Source: an uncultured Lachnospiraceae bacterium (GTDB taxonomy: Bacteria; Bacillota; Clostridia; Lachnospirales; Lachnospiraceae). Taken from it: 64,000 nucleotides of DNA. Below the pieces are notes generated by a model that had not been told where the DNA came from, searched no databases, and saw only the letters and a program-made list of their open reading frames with translations. The stretch is taken from the NCBI GenBank assembly GCA_947626745.1, contig CANQTF010000001.1, positions 1 to 64,000 on the forward strand. The letters are read 5' to 3'. This document shows, piece after piece, positions 34,638 through 43,494 of this stretch (position 1 is its first letter; every line of letters begins with the position of its first letter). Both the position numbers and the translations under genes were made by a program.

Positions 34638-35531
34638 ATGTATAGGGCCAAAAAGAAAAAAGAGAAGAAGCGTACAGGCAAGATAAGGGAACTGAAGAAA
34701 TATATTGTTATAACGGCTGCCGCGTTCGTCTATGCGGCCGGCATCAGCCTTTTTATCGACCCGAACCGCATCGCGCCCGGCGGTGTGACCGGCATCTCGA
34801 TCATTCTGAGCAGGGTGGTGCCGATGAACACCGGCACATTGATCCTGCTTTTCAACATACCGATCTTTGTTTTTGCCGTGTGGAAATTTGGGTTTCGGCT
34901 GGCGGTCTCGACGATCTATGCCACGGCGCTGATATCGGTATTCACGAATCTGCTGGCGGTCTTTCCGGCTGCGACGGGCGACAGGATGCTGGCGGCCATA
35001 GCCGGCGGGATCCTGTCGGCAGTGTCGATCGGCGTGATCTTCCGCGCCGGGGCCACCACGGGCGGCATGGACATTATCGTCAAAGCCCTGCGGCTGCGGC
35101 TGCCGCATCTGAAAACGGGCAACCTTTTTTTCGCTGCGGACGCCGTGGTCGTGACGGTCTCCGGCATTGTTTTTCGGGATATCGACGCGGCGCTGTACGC
35201 GGCTGTCACCGCCACCTGCACCTCCTTTGTGCTCGACATCGTCCTCTATGGCCGGGACGAGGCCAAGCTGCTGTACATCATCAGCGCAAGGCCCGCGGAG
35301 ATCACGGCGCGTATCCTGAAGGAGCTGGATATCGGGCTGACGATGATAGAGGGCCGCGGCGCGTACAGCGGCGACAGAAAGCAGGTGCTGATGTGCGCCA
35401 TGAAGAAGACGGTATTTCCGCGCGTGGAACGCATCGTGCGGGAGGAGGACGCCGACTCCTTCATGATCGTGACGAGCGCCTCGGAGATCTTCGGAGAGGG
35501 ATACAAGAGTTACTTCAGCGAACGGATATAG
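34638..35531 (+). CDS. YitT family membrane protein
   Basis: 297 residues from ATG 34638, in a stretch GCAGGGAGCG that provides a modest ribosome binding site; the track start at 34560 has none. The N-terminus is strongly basic, then five to six membrane helices (PNRIAPGGVTGISIIL, GATTGGMDIIVKAL are conserved YitT segments), and a C-terminal cytoplasmic DUF2179 domain (about 215-295). Function of the family is not settled; transport has been suggested. Confidence 0.88.
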   Translation: MYRAKKKKEKKRTGKIRELKKYIVITAAAFVYAAGISLFIDPNRIAPGGVTGISIILSRVVPMNTGTLILLFNIPIFVFAVWKFGFRLAVSTIYATALISVFTNLLAVFPAATGDRMLAAIAGGILSAVSIGVIFRAGATTGGMDIIVKALRLRLPHLKTGNLFFAADAVVVTVSGIVFRDIDAALYAAVTATCTSFVLDIVLYGRDEAKLLYIISARPAEITARILKELDIGLTMIEGRGAYSGDRKQVLMCAMKKTVFPRVERIVREEDADSFMIVTSASEIFGEGYKSYFSERI

Positions 35532-35574
35532 AAAACAAAAGAATGGCCCAGACAGATCAATATGGAGAGAGAGT

Positions 35575-36696
35575 ATGCAGGAGCACGATTTGCAGAGCAG
35601 AAGACGTAAGAAAAAACGAAAAAGGAATGAGAACGGCATACTGATGGGCTCGATCGTTCTGTGCGTCGTCACGCTGCTTGCGATCACGGTCAGCCTGATA
35701 GCGGTATTCAGATACCGGGCGCTGCAGATGAAAAATGCGGTCGTCATGAGTGAGCTGGAGGATATCCGCACGGATAAGACGGTCATGTACACGCAGGAGG
35801 AAGTAGATGCCATGCTCGACCAGGCGGCAGCGGAGACCGCGCAGAGTACGGCCGAGGAAGTCAGGCAGGAATTGCTGGACCGGATGAAGGAGCTTATGTT
35901 GTCCGGTGAGGGCGCCGTAGAGATGCTGCGGTATTTCTTTCCGGACGAGATCGTCCTTGCGGACGCGGGAGAGTACTATTTCTTCCCGATATCGGACGAA
36001 CTGACGCACAATACATATGATCCCGAACGGTTTGCGCTGAACGAGGATCAGGAGATGACTTATTATGAGGAGGGCGAAGCGGTCTCCCACAAAGGCATCG
36101 ATGTGTCAAAGTATCAGGGCAGCATAGACTGGGAAAAGGTCGCGCAGGACGGTGTGGAGTACGCATTTATCAGGCTCGGTATCAGAGGCTACACGGAAGG
36201 CGCGATACAGGAAGACGAGTATTTTGAAGACAATATCAAGGGCGCAAGCCACAATGGCATCGACGTGGGCGTGTACTTCTTCACACAGGCCATCAGCGTG
36301 GAAGAAGCGGAGGAGGAGGCGCAGTACGTTCTGGATGCGATAGCGCCGTACAATGTGAGATATCCCGTGGTCATCGACGTGGAGGCGGTCGCCAACAGGC
36401 GCGCCAGAACGAGGGAACTGACGAAAGAAGAGAGGACGCGATACTGTATCGCTTTCTGTGAGAAGATCAAAGCTGCGGGTTACACGCCGATGATCTATGG
36501 CAATCTTAAGACTTTTATGCTGATGCTCGATCTGGAAGAGCTGGAGGATTACGACAAGTGGTTCGCCCACTACGACGACCGCTTTTACTATCCTTATGCG
36601 TTCCGCATATGGCAGTATACCGACCAGGGAACGGTGGACGGTATCGGCACAGGGGTGGATCTGAATATCAGCTTTGAGGATATGGCCGATGAGTGA
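35575..36696 (+). CDS. Membrane-anchored GH25 lysozyme
   Basis: 373 residues. A basic N-terminus and one transmembrane helix (about 22-45) place the rest outside the cell. A coiled linker to about residue 165 precedes the GH25 muramidase domain, with GIDVSKYQGSIDWEKV (catalytic Asp), YFFTQAISVEEAEEEA, PVVIDVEAV (DxE) and the closing RIWQYTDQGTVDGI. It cleaves N-acetylmuramic acid bonds in peptidoglycan. The last codons overlap the start of the AraC gene. Confidence 0.9.
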   Translation: MQEHDLQSRRRKKKRKRNENGILMGSIVLCVVTLLAITVSLIAVFRYRALQMKNAVVMSELEDIRTDKTVMYTQEEVDAMLDQAAAETAQSTAEEVRQELLDRMKELMLSGEGAVEMLRYFFPDEIVLADAGEYYFFPISDELTHNTYDPERFALNEDQEMTYYEEGEAVSHKGIDVSKYQGSIDWEKVAQDGVEYAFIRLGIRGYTEGAIQEDEYFEDNIKGASHNGIDVGVYFFTQAISVEEAEEEAQYVLDAIAPYNVRYPVVIDVEAVANRRARTRELTKEERTRYCIAFCEKIKAAGYTPMIYGNLKTFMLMLDLEELEDYDKWFAHYDDRFYYPYAFRIWQYTDQGTVDGIGTGVDLNISFEDMADE

Positions 36697-37603
36697 CGGA
36701 GCAGAGAAGGACAGCCGCGCTGCCGGCGGCAGGACAGCCGCCCTGTCCGATGACGGGACGGCGGCGTTTGAGCACTATGAGAAAACGGGGTATCTCGACG
36801 AGCCGTTCAGGATCTTCCACCTGCGGGAGTGTACGGACCGCGAGTTCGTTTTTCATTACCACGAGTTCTACAAGATCATATATCTGGTGGACGGCAAGGT
36901 GGATTATAAGGTCGAAGGCAAGACGTACCATTTGAAGCCGCATGACTTCGTGCTGGTGGGCGCCAATGTCATTCACAAGCCGGAGATCGATGCGGCGACG
37001 CCTTATGAGCGCTACATCGTCTATCTGTCGGAGGCGTTTGTCGCGGAAAAGAGCGAGCGCGGCGAGAGTCTGCGGTTCTGCTTTGAGGAAGCGGGGCGGC
37101 TGCAGAACCGCGTCGTCCATTTCGCGCCGGAGAGCTACGGACCGCTTGTGGGCTGCCTGATGCGCATGGAGCAGATCGAGGGGCAGAAGGCGTCGTATAT
37201 GGGCGATCTGCTCTTAAAAAGCGCTTTTCTGGAGTTCATGGCGCTGTTTAACAGAAGCATTGTCGAGCAGCCGCAGTCGTTCATCACCACGGCGGCGTAC
37301 AACGAGAAGGTGATCAACGTGATCGCCTATATCCGGGAGCACCTGTCGGAGGAGATCAGCGCGGATATTCTGGCGAAGCAGTGCTATGTCAGCAAATATC
37401 ACCTGATGCGGCAATTCAAGGAGGCCACGGGCTACTCGATCCACCAGTACATCAATGAAAAAAGGATCCAGGCGGCGAGACAGATGATCCTCGCGGGCAT
37501 GCCTGCGTCGAGAGCGTGCTATGAGTGCGGTTTTCGGGATTATTCCACCTTTGCGCGGCGGTTTAAGGCGATCGTGGGAAGAGCGCCGTCGAAATTGGAG
37601 TAG
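36689..37603 (+). CDS. AraC family transcriptional regulator
   Basis: 304 residues from ATG 36689, which overlaps the lysozyme stop and has GAGG upstream; the track start is a TTG. The N-terminal cupin (HYHEFYKIIYLVDGKVDYKV) would bind a small ligand, and the C-terminal pair of HTH motifs is standard: SEEISADILAKQCYVSKYHL and ACYECGFRDYSTFARRFKAI. The effector is unknown; carbohydrate control is usual for this type. Confidence 0.9.
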   Translation: MSDGAEKDSRAAGGRTAALSDDGTAAFEHYEKTGYLDEPFRIFHLRECTDREFVFHYHEFYKIIYLVDGKVDYKVEGKTYHLKPHDFVLVGANVIHKPEIDAATPYERYIVYLSEAFVAEKSERGESLRFCFEEAGRLQNRVVHFAPESYGPLVGCLMRMEQIEGQKASYMGDLLLKSAFLEFMALFNRSIVEQPQSFITTAAYNEKVINVIAYIREHLSEEISADILAKQCYVSKYHLMRQFKEATGYSIHQYINEKRIQAARQMILAGMPASRACYECGFRDYSTFARRFKAIVGRAPSKLE

Positions 37604-37642
37604 CGCCGGTATTTTTGTCTTTTATATCTTTACTTTCTATGA

Positions 37643-37648
37643 TATAAT
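37643..37648 (+). promoter_or_regulatory. -10 box of the DUF1905-C39-like gene
   Basis: TATAAT within ATGATATAATAACG, 37 bases before the ATG. The -35 region (TTTTAT at 17 bases) is weak, suggesting activator dependence or a weak promoter. Confidence 0.5.
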
Positions 37649-37684
37649 AACGAGGAAAGATTTTTTAAGAAAGGCGGGGTTACG

Positions 37685-38356
37685 ATGAAATACGAATTTG
37701 AGGGTACGGTGGAATTCAGGGAGAATGAGAACACGATCGCCGTGCCGTTCAATGTCTGGGAAGTATGCGAGAAGGTCGGGGACGCACCGGTCAGGGTATG
37801 TTTTGACGATGTCTGTTTTATCTGCGATCTGGTGCCGAAGGGACAGGGATATTATGATATCCCGATCAGTCAGGAGACGTTATCCAAGGTGGAGCTGGGG
37901 AAGAAATATACGATCTCCATTGAGATCGTCGGTAATGTGACGGCGCTGAGCGGGAACAGCCCATACAGCACACAGAACCCTATCCGCAGGATCGACGGCA
38001 TCGATCTTGTCACACAGCCCTGGGACGGCCTGTGCGGACAGTCCTGTATCGCGATGATCGCGGGCACTACGTTGGATGAAGCCTGTGACATCATGAAGTG
38101 CCGCGAGTGGCAGGCGAACATGAGCAAGATGATCGCCACGTTAGAGTATCTTGGGATCCGTCATGCGGACAAGATCGTGTACACATTGGGCAAGACCGTG
38201 GAGCTGCCGAAGTGCTGTATCATCATGGAGAAGATGGGAAGGTACAGCCACTATCTCGTGGGATACGAGGGGCAGTACTATGACCCGAATCTGGGCGTGC
38301 TCAAGGAGTTCGACCATGAGAAGATGGTCGGTTATCTGGAGGTCGTGACAGAGTAA
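37685..38356 (+). CDS. DUF1905 domain fused to a C39-like papain-fold domain
   Basis: 223 residues. Residues 1-85 (KYEFEGTVEF...GKKYTISIEI) match the DUF1905 beta-barrel. Residues 110-220 look like a papain-fold peptidase of the C39-like group: WDGLCGQSCIAMIAG with a Cys at the helix start, RYSHYLVGYEG with a His, and YYDPNLGV with an Asp/Asn. No secretion signal. This fusion is unusual; peptidase activity, or a role as a peptide-processing or inert binding protein, cannot be decided. Monocistronic between its own weak promoter and a bidirectional terminator. Confidence 0.75.
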   Translation: MKYEFEGTVEFRENENTIAVPFNVWEVCEKVGDAPVRVCFDDVCFICDLVPKGQGYYDIPISQETLSKVELGKKYTISIEIVGNVTALSGNSPYSTQNPIRRIDGIDLVTQPWDGLCGQSCIAMIAGTTLDEACDIMKCREWQANMSKMIATLEYLGIRHADKIVYTLGKTVELPKCCIIMEKMGRYSHYLVGYEGQYYDPNLGVLKEFDHEKMVGYLEVVTE

Positions 38357-38387
38357 GGGAGCAAGTCTGCATACATCATATAGCGAT

Positions 38388-38424
38388 GAAAAAGGTCACT
38401 GCGTGCGGCAGCGGCCTTTTTTTT
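38388..38424. terminator. Bidirectional terminator between convergent genes
   Basis: AAAAAGGTCACTGC pairs with GCAGCGGCCTTTTT around GTGCG with one mismatch; T tract downstream on the plus strand and on the minus strand (AAAAA read in reverse). It serves both the DUF1905 gene and the XRE gene. Confidence 0.75.
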
Positions 38425-38680
38425 GTCCCACATTGCTGCGGTCCGGTTTTCCGGCGCTGTCTTTGGCGGGGCCGTAAGGTCTTTTCTCGTCTGTCAGTCC
38501 CAACAGATAATCCACGCTGGTATCGTGCAGCGCTGCCAGTTTGATCAGGATACCCGTAGGGATATCGTTTTCACCGGTCTCGTATTTGGAGTAGCCTGTT
38601 TGTGACATGCCGATCAGCTTGGACAGCTCTGTCTGTGACATATCTTTGTCTTCTCGCAGATTTCTAATGCGCGGATACAT
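38396..38680 (-). CDS. XRE family repressor, divergent from the kinase operon
   Basis: 94 residues with a single helix-turn-helix (SQTELSKLIGMSQTGYSKYE, then PTGILIKLAALHDTSVDYLLGL), followed by a short basic tail. It is divergent from the kinase-phosphatase operon and the space between carries two inverted repeats, one inside the operon promoter. By analogy with phage-type XRE repressors, it probably represses both directions. GAGGTGACGAT precedes its ATG. Confidence 0.87.
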   Translation of the reverse strand: MYPRIRNLREDKDMSQTELSKLIGMSQTGYSKYETGENDIPTGILIKLAALHDTSVDYLLGLTDEKRPYGPAKDSAGKPDRSNVGQKKGRCRTQ

Positions 38681-38716
38681 ATCGTCACCTCAAAATCAAC
38701 CTTAATGTCAGTATAG

Positions 38717-38758
38717 CTAACCTGTTTTAGATTATTGACATTTAACCTGAAACAGGTT
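38717..38758. promoter_or_regulatory. Two inverted-repeat operators for the XRE repressor
   Basis: CTAACCTGTTTTAG (38717-38730) and AACCTGAAACAGGTT (38744-38758) share the AACCTG/CAGGTT half-site. The second lies within the spacer of the plus-strand promoter, the first 27 bases upstream, in the region expected for the XRE gene's own promoter. Binding by the adjacent XRE protein is inferred from position and symmetry. Confidence 0.65.
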
Positions 38759-38763
38759 AGAAT
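38735..38763 (+). promoter_or_regulatory. Promoter of the kinase-phosphatase operon
   Basis: TTGACA (38735-38740), 17 bases, TAGAAT (38758-38763). Perfect -35 box; the spacer is occupied by the AACCTGAAACAGGTT operator. Confidence 0.8.
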
Positions 38764-38803
38764 AGAAATCGTTAGTGCAGAAAAAAGACGATGCGATACG
38801 AAC

Positions 38804-39782
38804 ATCGGAAGCTGCCTTATGGCGGAAAGGAACACGGAAGACAATGGATGAAAAATTTCCTCTGGCGCTGCCCGAAGGGACCATACTGGCGGGCCAGTAT
38901 ATGATTGAGAAGGTGCTGGGACAGGGCGGCTTCGGCATCACCTACAGAGCGATCGATCATAAGACAGACCAGAAAGTTGCGGTCAAGGAGTTCTTCCCGG
39001 ACGCGATGGCATACAGGGAAGCGACGACCGTCATCTCATATCCGGGCGAGCGCACCGAGAACTATGAGTACGGCAAGGAAAGCTTCCTGCAGGAAGCGCA
39101 GACTCTCGCGGAGTTTATCGGGAACGAGAACATCGTGCGCATCCACAGCTACTTTGAGGAGAACGGAACGGCGTATTTTGTCATGGACTACATCGAGGGC
39201 ACGAGCTTCGATGCGTATCTGAAAGAAAAGGGCGGAAGGATCGGCATGGAGGAGGCCGAGCGCATACTGATCCCCGTCATGGACGCGCTGAATGTGGTAC
39301 ACAGCAAGGGCATCGTCCACCGTGACGTGACGCCGGACAACATATATCTCACCAATGACGGCAAGGTCAAGCTGTTAGACTTCGGCGCGGCGAGATACAG
39401 CCTCGGCGACAAGAGCCGCAGTCTGGACGTCATCTTAAAGCATGGGTTTGCGCCGAAGGAGCAGTACACAAGACGGGGCAAACAGGGGCCTTTTACCGAT
39501 GTCTACAGTCTGGGCGCCACCTTCTATTTTGCGCTGACGGGGAAGCGGCCGCCGGATTCCGTGGAGCGGCTTGACGAGGATGACCTGATCCCGCCGAGCA
39601 ATCTGGGCGTGGAGATCACGGAGTATCAGGAGCGGGCGATCCTTCAGGCGCTGAGCGTCCAGCCCGCCGAGCGTTTCCAGTCTATGGCGGATTTTAAGCA
39701 GGTGCTGCTGCAGGAGAATACCGCCACGAACCAGATCTTTTTTACCGCGCCTCCGGCTGCAACGCCGGCCATGCAGCAGACA
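38804..39782 (+). repeat. Direct repeat, copy A (kinase-domain duplication)
   Basis: About 979 bases that recur at 40576-41554, offset 1772. Apart from a few changes at the two ends, the copies look identical base for base, including third codon positions; even the shadow ORFs of 105, 94 and 97 codons are the same in both. Confidence 0.92.
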
Positions 39783-40520
39783 CCTGCGGGCATGCCGTAT
39801 CAGACGGCGCCGGCCATGCAGCAGACAGCTGCGGGTGTGCCGTATCAGACGACACAGCAGGGATATCCGGCGGTCGTGCAGACGGCACAGGCCGGGCCTT
39901 CGACGAAGGAGCAGATGACGCAGCTTCTGGAGAAAGGGAAGCAGCTTCTGGAGAAAGGGAAACCGCTTCTGGAAAAAGGGAGACCGCTTCTGGAAAAATT
40001 CAGGCAGACGAGATACAAGAAGCTGATCGTGGCAGTGGTCGTGCTGGCGTGCATATTGCTCTCCGGAACGGGTTCGCTGATAAGAGGGCACGGAAGGGGA
40101 CTGCGCTCTCCGGAAGCGGCTTTTGAGGCATTTTTTAACGGACAGGCGGAGCAGGATTTTGACAAGCAGTTGAACGCGTATCCTGATTTCAGGATAGAGG
40201 CCAGAGGCGGTGAGGACAGTCTTAAGGAAGAGATGCAGTCCAGTTATGATGCAACGTTCAAACAGTATGCGGAAGAGGGATACAGCCTTCGCTATGAAGC
40301 CGTCGGGTATACCAAGTTAAGCCAGGAGGAGACGGAGCAGCTCGCGAAGAGTCTCAGCGAAACGTATCAGGCGGATGTCAAATTATCCGACGCGGCTACC
40401 GTTGATTATGTGATCCATATGAAGAATGACAGTAATGGTGTGGATAGCACCTCGGACATGCTTAACGGCGGATACAGTGTTAAGTATAAAGGAAAATGGT
40501 ACTATTTTAATGCTTTTTAA
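38844..40520 (+). CDS. Membrane Ser/Thr protein kinase, copy A
   Basis: 558 residues from ATG 38844 (GGAAG just upstream; the track GTG at 38775 is less likely). Hanks-type kinase domain about 14-290 with GQGGFGITY, VKEFF lysine, HRDVTPDNIYL and LLDFGAAR, all catalytic residues intact, then SLGATFYFALTG. A Gln/Pro-rich linker and four LLEKG(K/R) repeats (about 353-388) precede one transmembrane helix (about 392-412). The outer ~140 residues contain an AFEAFFNGQAEQDF start resembling NTF2-like stress sensors and end in KWYYFNAF. First gene of the XRE-controlled operon; a sensor kinase of the PknB style without PASTA repeats. Confidence 0.9.
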   Translation: MDEKFPLALPEGTILAGQYMIEKVLGQGGFGITYRAIDHKTDQKVAVKEFFPDAMAYREATTVISYPGERTENYEYGKESFLQEAQTLAEFIGNENIVRIHSYFEENGTAYFVMDYIEGTSFDAYLKEKGGRIGMEEAERILIPVMDALNVVHSKGIVHRDVTPDNIYLTNDGKVKLLDFGAARYSLGDKSRSLDVILKHGFAPKEQYTRRGKQGPFTDVYSLGATFYFALTGKRPPDSVERLDEDDLIPPSNLGVEITEYQERAILQALSVQPAERFQSMADFKQVLLQENTATNQIFFTAPPAATPAMQQTPAGMPYQTAPAMQQTAAGVPYQTTQQGYPAVVQTAQAGPSTKEQMTQLLEKGKQLLEKGKPLLEKGRPLLEKFRQTRYKKLIVAVVVLACILLSGTGSLIRGHGRGLRSPEAAFEAFFNGQAEQDFDKQLNAYPDFRIEARGGEDSLKEEMQSSYDATFKQYAEEGYSLRYEAVGYTKLSQEETEQLAKSLSETYQADVKLSDAATVDYVIHMKNDSNGVDSTSDMLNGGYSVKYKGKWYYFNAF

Positions 40521-40575
40521 GAGTGTGGGGAAGGACGCTTGTGCCTCTGTCTGCAAAGCAGCCCATAATTACGGT

Positions 40576-41554
40576 ATCGGAAACTGCCTTACGGCGGAAA
40601 GGAACACGGAAGACAATGGATGAAAAATTTCCTCTGGCGCTGCCCGAAGGGACCATACTGGCGGGCCAGTATATGATTGAGAAGGTGCTGGGACAGGGCG
40701 GCTTCGGCATCACCTACAGAGCGATCGATCATAAGACAGACCAGAAAGTTGCGGTCAAGGAGTTCTTCCCGGACGCGATGGCATACAGGGAAGCGACGAC
40801 CGTCATCTCATATCCGGGCGAGCGCACCGAGAACTATGAGTACGGCAAGGAAAGCTTCCTGCAGGAAGCGCAGACTCTCGCGGAGTTTATCGGGAACGAG
40901 AACATCGTGCGCATCCACAGCTACTTTGAGGAGAACGGAACGGCGTATTTTGTCATGGACTACATCGAGGGCACGAGCTTCGATGCGTATCTGAAAGAAA
41001 AGGGCGGAAGGATCGGCATGGAGGAGGCCGAGCGCATACTGATCCCCGTCATGGACGCGCTGAATGTGGTACACAGCAAGGGCATCGTCCACCGTGACGT
41101 GACGCCGGACAACATATATCTCACCAATGACGGCAAGGTCAAGCTGTTAGACTTCGGCGCGGCGAGATACAGCCTCGGCGACAAGAGCCGCAGTCTGGAC
41201 GTCATCTTAAAGCATGGGTTTGCGCCGAAGGAGCAGTACACAAGACGGGGCAAACAGGGGCCTTTTACCGATGTCTACAGTCTGGGCGCCACCTTCTATT
41301 TTGCGCTGACGGGGAAGCGGCCGCCGGATTCCGTGGAGCGGCTTGACGAGGATGACCTGATCCCGCCGAGCAATCTGGGCGTGGAGATCACGGAGTATCA
41401 GGAGCGGGCGATCCTTCAGGCGCTGAGCGTCCAGCCCGCCGAGCGTTTCCAGTCTATGGCGGATTTTAAGCAGGTGCTGCTGCAGGAGAATACCGCCGCG
41501 AACCAGATCTTTTTTACCGCGCCTCCGGCTGCGGCGCCGGCCATGCAGCAGACA
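40576..41554 (+). repeat. Direct repeat, copy B (kinase-domain duplication)
   Basis: Second copy of the repeat at 38804-39782. The copy starts 40 bases before the ATG and so includes the ribosome binding region but not the promoter or operator. Confidence 0.92.
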
Positions 41555-42862
41555 GCTGCGACCATGCCGTATCAGACGACACAGCAGGGATATCCGACGG
41601 TCGTGCAGACGGCACAGGCCGGGCCTTCGGCAAAGGAGAAGGTGGCGCCGCTTCTGGAGAAGATCAGGCAGATGAAGCACAAGAAGCTGATCGCGGGAGT
41701 CGCGGGCGGGCTGCTTCTGGCGGTCATAGCTGTACGGATCCTGTCCGGCATCGGGGCGGGCGGTGAGACCGAGCGGGCGAGCGGCAAGTCGGCCCACGGA
41801 GAAGACAGCTATGCGGAAGCCGACTATCACGGCACGGAGGAACCGGACTACGGCACGGAAGAACCGGTCTACGGTACGGAAGAGCCGGACTACGGCACAG
41901 AGGAGTCGCAGGGGCAGTCGGATTTTGATGCGAGCGGACTGCAGATCGTGGGGACCACGGCGGGCAACATTAAGAATTTTGGAACGTATACCGCCAATGA
42001 CGGCAGTGAATTCTGGCTTGACGACGGCCAGCACTCCCTAGTGTGGAACGAGGGATATATCTACCGGAATCAGACGGGAACATTCAATAGTTTGGCCTAT
42101 GACCGCGGCATTCTGTATTTTGGGTATGACGGGAAGGCATATATGCGGGATCTGATGCAAGGCACAGCGGAGTCGCTCATAGCGGAATTGTCCGGACACA
42201 ACAATATAACCAGGCTGTTTGTGACGGATAAGTACTATTTTATCTATGACAGTGATTACATTCTGACCCGCGTGTCCAGACAGACCGGACAAGAGGAAGA
42301 AAGCAGCGGGATAGACAGTGGGTATTTTACATTCGACAACGACGGTCATCTCTATACGGTCGGCGTAAATGAGGACGGTCATTCGACGATCTATCAATAC
42401 AGGGCGGATGATTTTAGCGCACCGGTTGATTATATCTGGTACAAAGACGGCACCCGCAGATTTGAAGATATAGTGGTTGACGGCGATTGGCTGTATGTAT
42501 TCATGACAGACGGCACGTCCACCTATCTGCAGCGGCTCAGCACCGATTTCTCGGATGAGAGCTACGCTAGGGTATGGGATATCACCGCATATGTCACGGA
42601 GAACGGGACGGATGGAGATAATGAGGCAATCTGTCTCAATGTCAAAGACGGTTTCGTCGCTTTCAACGTCTATGATTCGGACAGCGACGATTTTATGGTC
42701 CTGTATATAACGGAGGATCCGGATCAGGGCTTTCAGCAGCATCAGAGCGATCCCGACTATGGGAACTGCTTGGGATATGTATGCTTCCCGTGCAGTGGCA
42801 AAGCATCGGAAAATTATTGCTGGTTCCGATACAATCCAGATACCGATCTGTGGATGTGGTAA
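40616..42862 (+). CDS. Membrane Ser/Thr protein kinase, copy B
   Basis: 748 residues from ATG 40616. The first ~300 residues are practically identical to copy A, with the same intact catalytic motifs. After the linker and one transmembrane helix (about 356-376), the external part is different: a stretch with repeated YGTEEPDYGTEEP units (about 400-440), then about 290 residues rich in Tyr, Asp and beta-strand pattern (YFTFDNDGHLYTV, DWLYVFMTDGTSTYL) like DUF5050-type propeller domains. Same intracellular kinase, different outside sensor. No promoter of its own is visible, so it depends on the upstream one. Confidence 0.9.
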   Translation: MDEKFPLALPEGTILAGQYMIEKVLGQGGFGITYRAIDHKTDQKVAVKEFFPDAMAYREATTVISYPGERTENYEYGKESFLQEAQTLAEFIGNENIVRIHSYFEENGTAYFVMDYIEGTSFDAYLKEKGGRIGMEEAERILIPVMDALNVVHSKGIVHRDVTPDNIYLTNDGKVKLLDFGAARYSLGDKSRSLDVILKHGFAPKEQYTRRGKQGPFTDVYSLGATFYFALTGKRPPDSVERLDEDDLIPPSNLGVEITEYQERAILQALSVQPAERFQSMADFKQVLLQENTAANQIFFTAPPAAAPAMQQTAATMPYQTTQQGYPTVVQTAQAGPSAKEKVAPLLEKIRQMKHKKLIAGVAGGLLLAVIAVRILSGIGAGGETERASGKSAHGEDSYAEADYHGTEEPDYGTEEPVYGTEEPDYGTEESQGQSDFDASGLQIVGTTAGNIKNFGTYTANDGSEFWLDDGQHSLVWNEGYIYRNQTGTFNSLAYDRGILYFGYDGKAYMRDLMQGTAESLIAELSGHNNITRLFVTDKYYFIYDSDYILTRVSRQTGQEEESSGIDSGYFTFDNDGHLYTVGVNEDGHSTIYQYRADDFSAPVDYIWYKDGTRRFEDIVVDGDWLYVFMTDGTSTYLQRLSTDFSDESYARVWDITAYVTENGTDGDNEAICLNVKDGFVAFNVYDSDSDDFMVLYITEDPDQGFQQHQSDPDYGNCLGYVCFPCSGKASENYCWFRYNPDTDLWMW

Positions 42863-42896
42863 GCATAAAAGGAGCAACACAAAGGAGGAGATCAAT

Positions 42897-43493
42897 ATGG
42901 CAATACAGGAATGTGCAAACGGACATCTCTATGACACGGATCAGCATGCGAGCTGTCCGTACTGTCAGGGGAACGCTACCAGGATCAATTTTGAAGGTTC
43001 TTCGGTGGGCAGAACGGTAGGGATCGCGCCCGAAGCGGAGGTTGGCGCGACGATGGCGCCTGTGGGCTACACGAGACAGCAGGACAGGAGCGATACGGGC
43101 AAGACGGTCGGCGCCTTTCAGAAGAAGCTGAGCTTCGAGCCGGTCGTAGGCTGGCTGGTGTGCTTCGACGGCCCGGAGAAAGGCAAGGATTACAGGATCT
43201 ACGGGAGAAACAACACCGTCGGCAGAAGCGAGAAGATGGATATCTGTATCAAGGGCGATCCCACCATATCCAGAGAGAATCATGCGCGGCTTGCTTATGA
43301 CGAGAAGCACAACGCTTTTCACCTGATCCCCGCGGAGAGCACCAATACGATCTATCTGAATGAGGAGCCGGTCTATGTGCCCACCAAACTAAACGAATAT
43401 GATGTGATCGAGTTCGGCGACTGCAAACTGGTCTTCGTTCCTTTCTGCAACGAACGGTTCACATGGCAGACAGGCTTTAAGCAGGAACAATGA
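42897..43493 (+). CDS. FHA domain protein with N-terminal zinc knuckle
   Basis: 198 residues from ATG 42897 after AAAGGAGGAG; the track ORF extends upstream into the kinase gene. Residues 4-25 carry C-x3-H and CPYC, a small zinc ribbon. After a Thr-rich linker (possible phosphorylation sites near GATMAP and SDTGKTVGA), the FHA domain at about 95-185 shows YGRNNTVGRSEKMDI, TISRENHARL and NTIYLN, which reads phosphothreonine. It is an obvious adaptor for the two kinases upstream, comparable to GarA-type proteins by logic only. Confidence 0.88.
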   Translation: MAIQECANGHLYDTDQHASCPYCQGNATRINFEGSSVGRTVGIAPEAEVGATMAPVGYTRQQDRSDTGKTVGAFQKKLSFEPVVGWLVCFDGPEKGKDYRIYGRNNTVGRSEKMDICIKGDPTISRENHARLAYDEKHNAFHLIPAESTNTIYLNEEPVYVPTKLNEYDVIEFGDCKLVFVPFCNERFTWQTGFKQEQ

Positions 43494-43494
43494 T

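Noticed and set aside
33672-35813. 713-codon minus-strand ORF
   Set aside because: Antisense shadow of the PP2C and YitT genes; no ribosome binding site or recognisable domain.
38775-38843. Upstream GTG start of kinase copy A
   Set aside because: The extension overlaps the predicted transcription start and lacks a ribosome binding site, while ATG 38844 is shared in both copies and begins the conserved protein.
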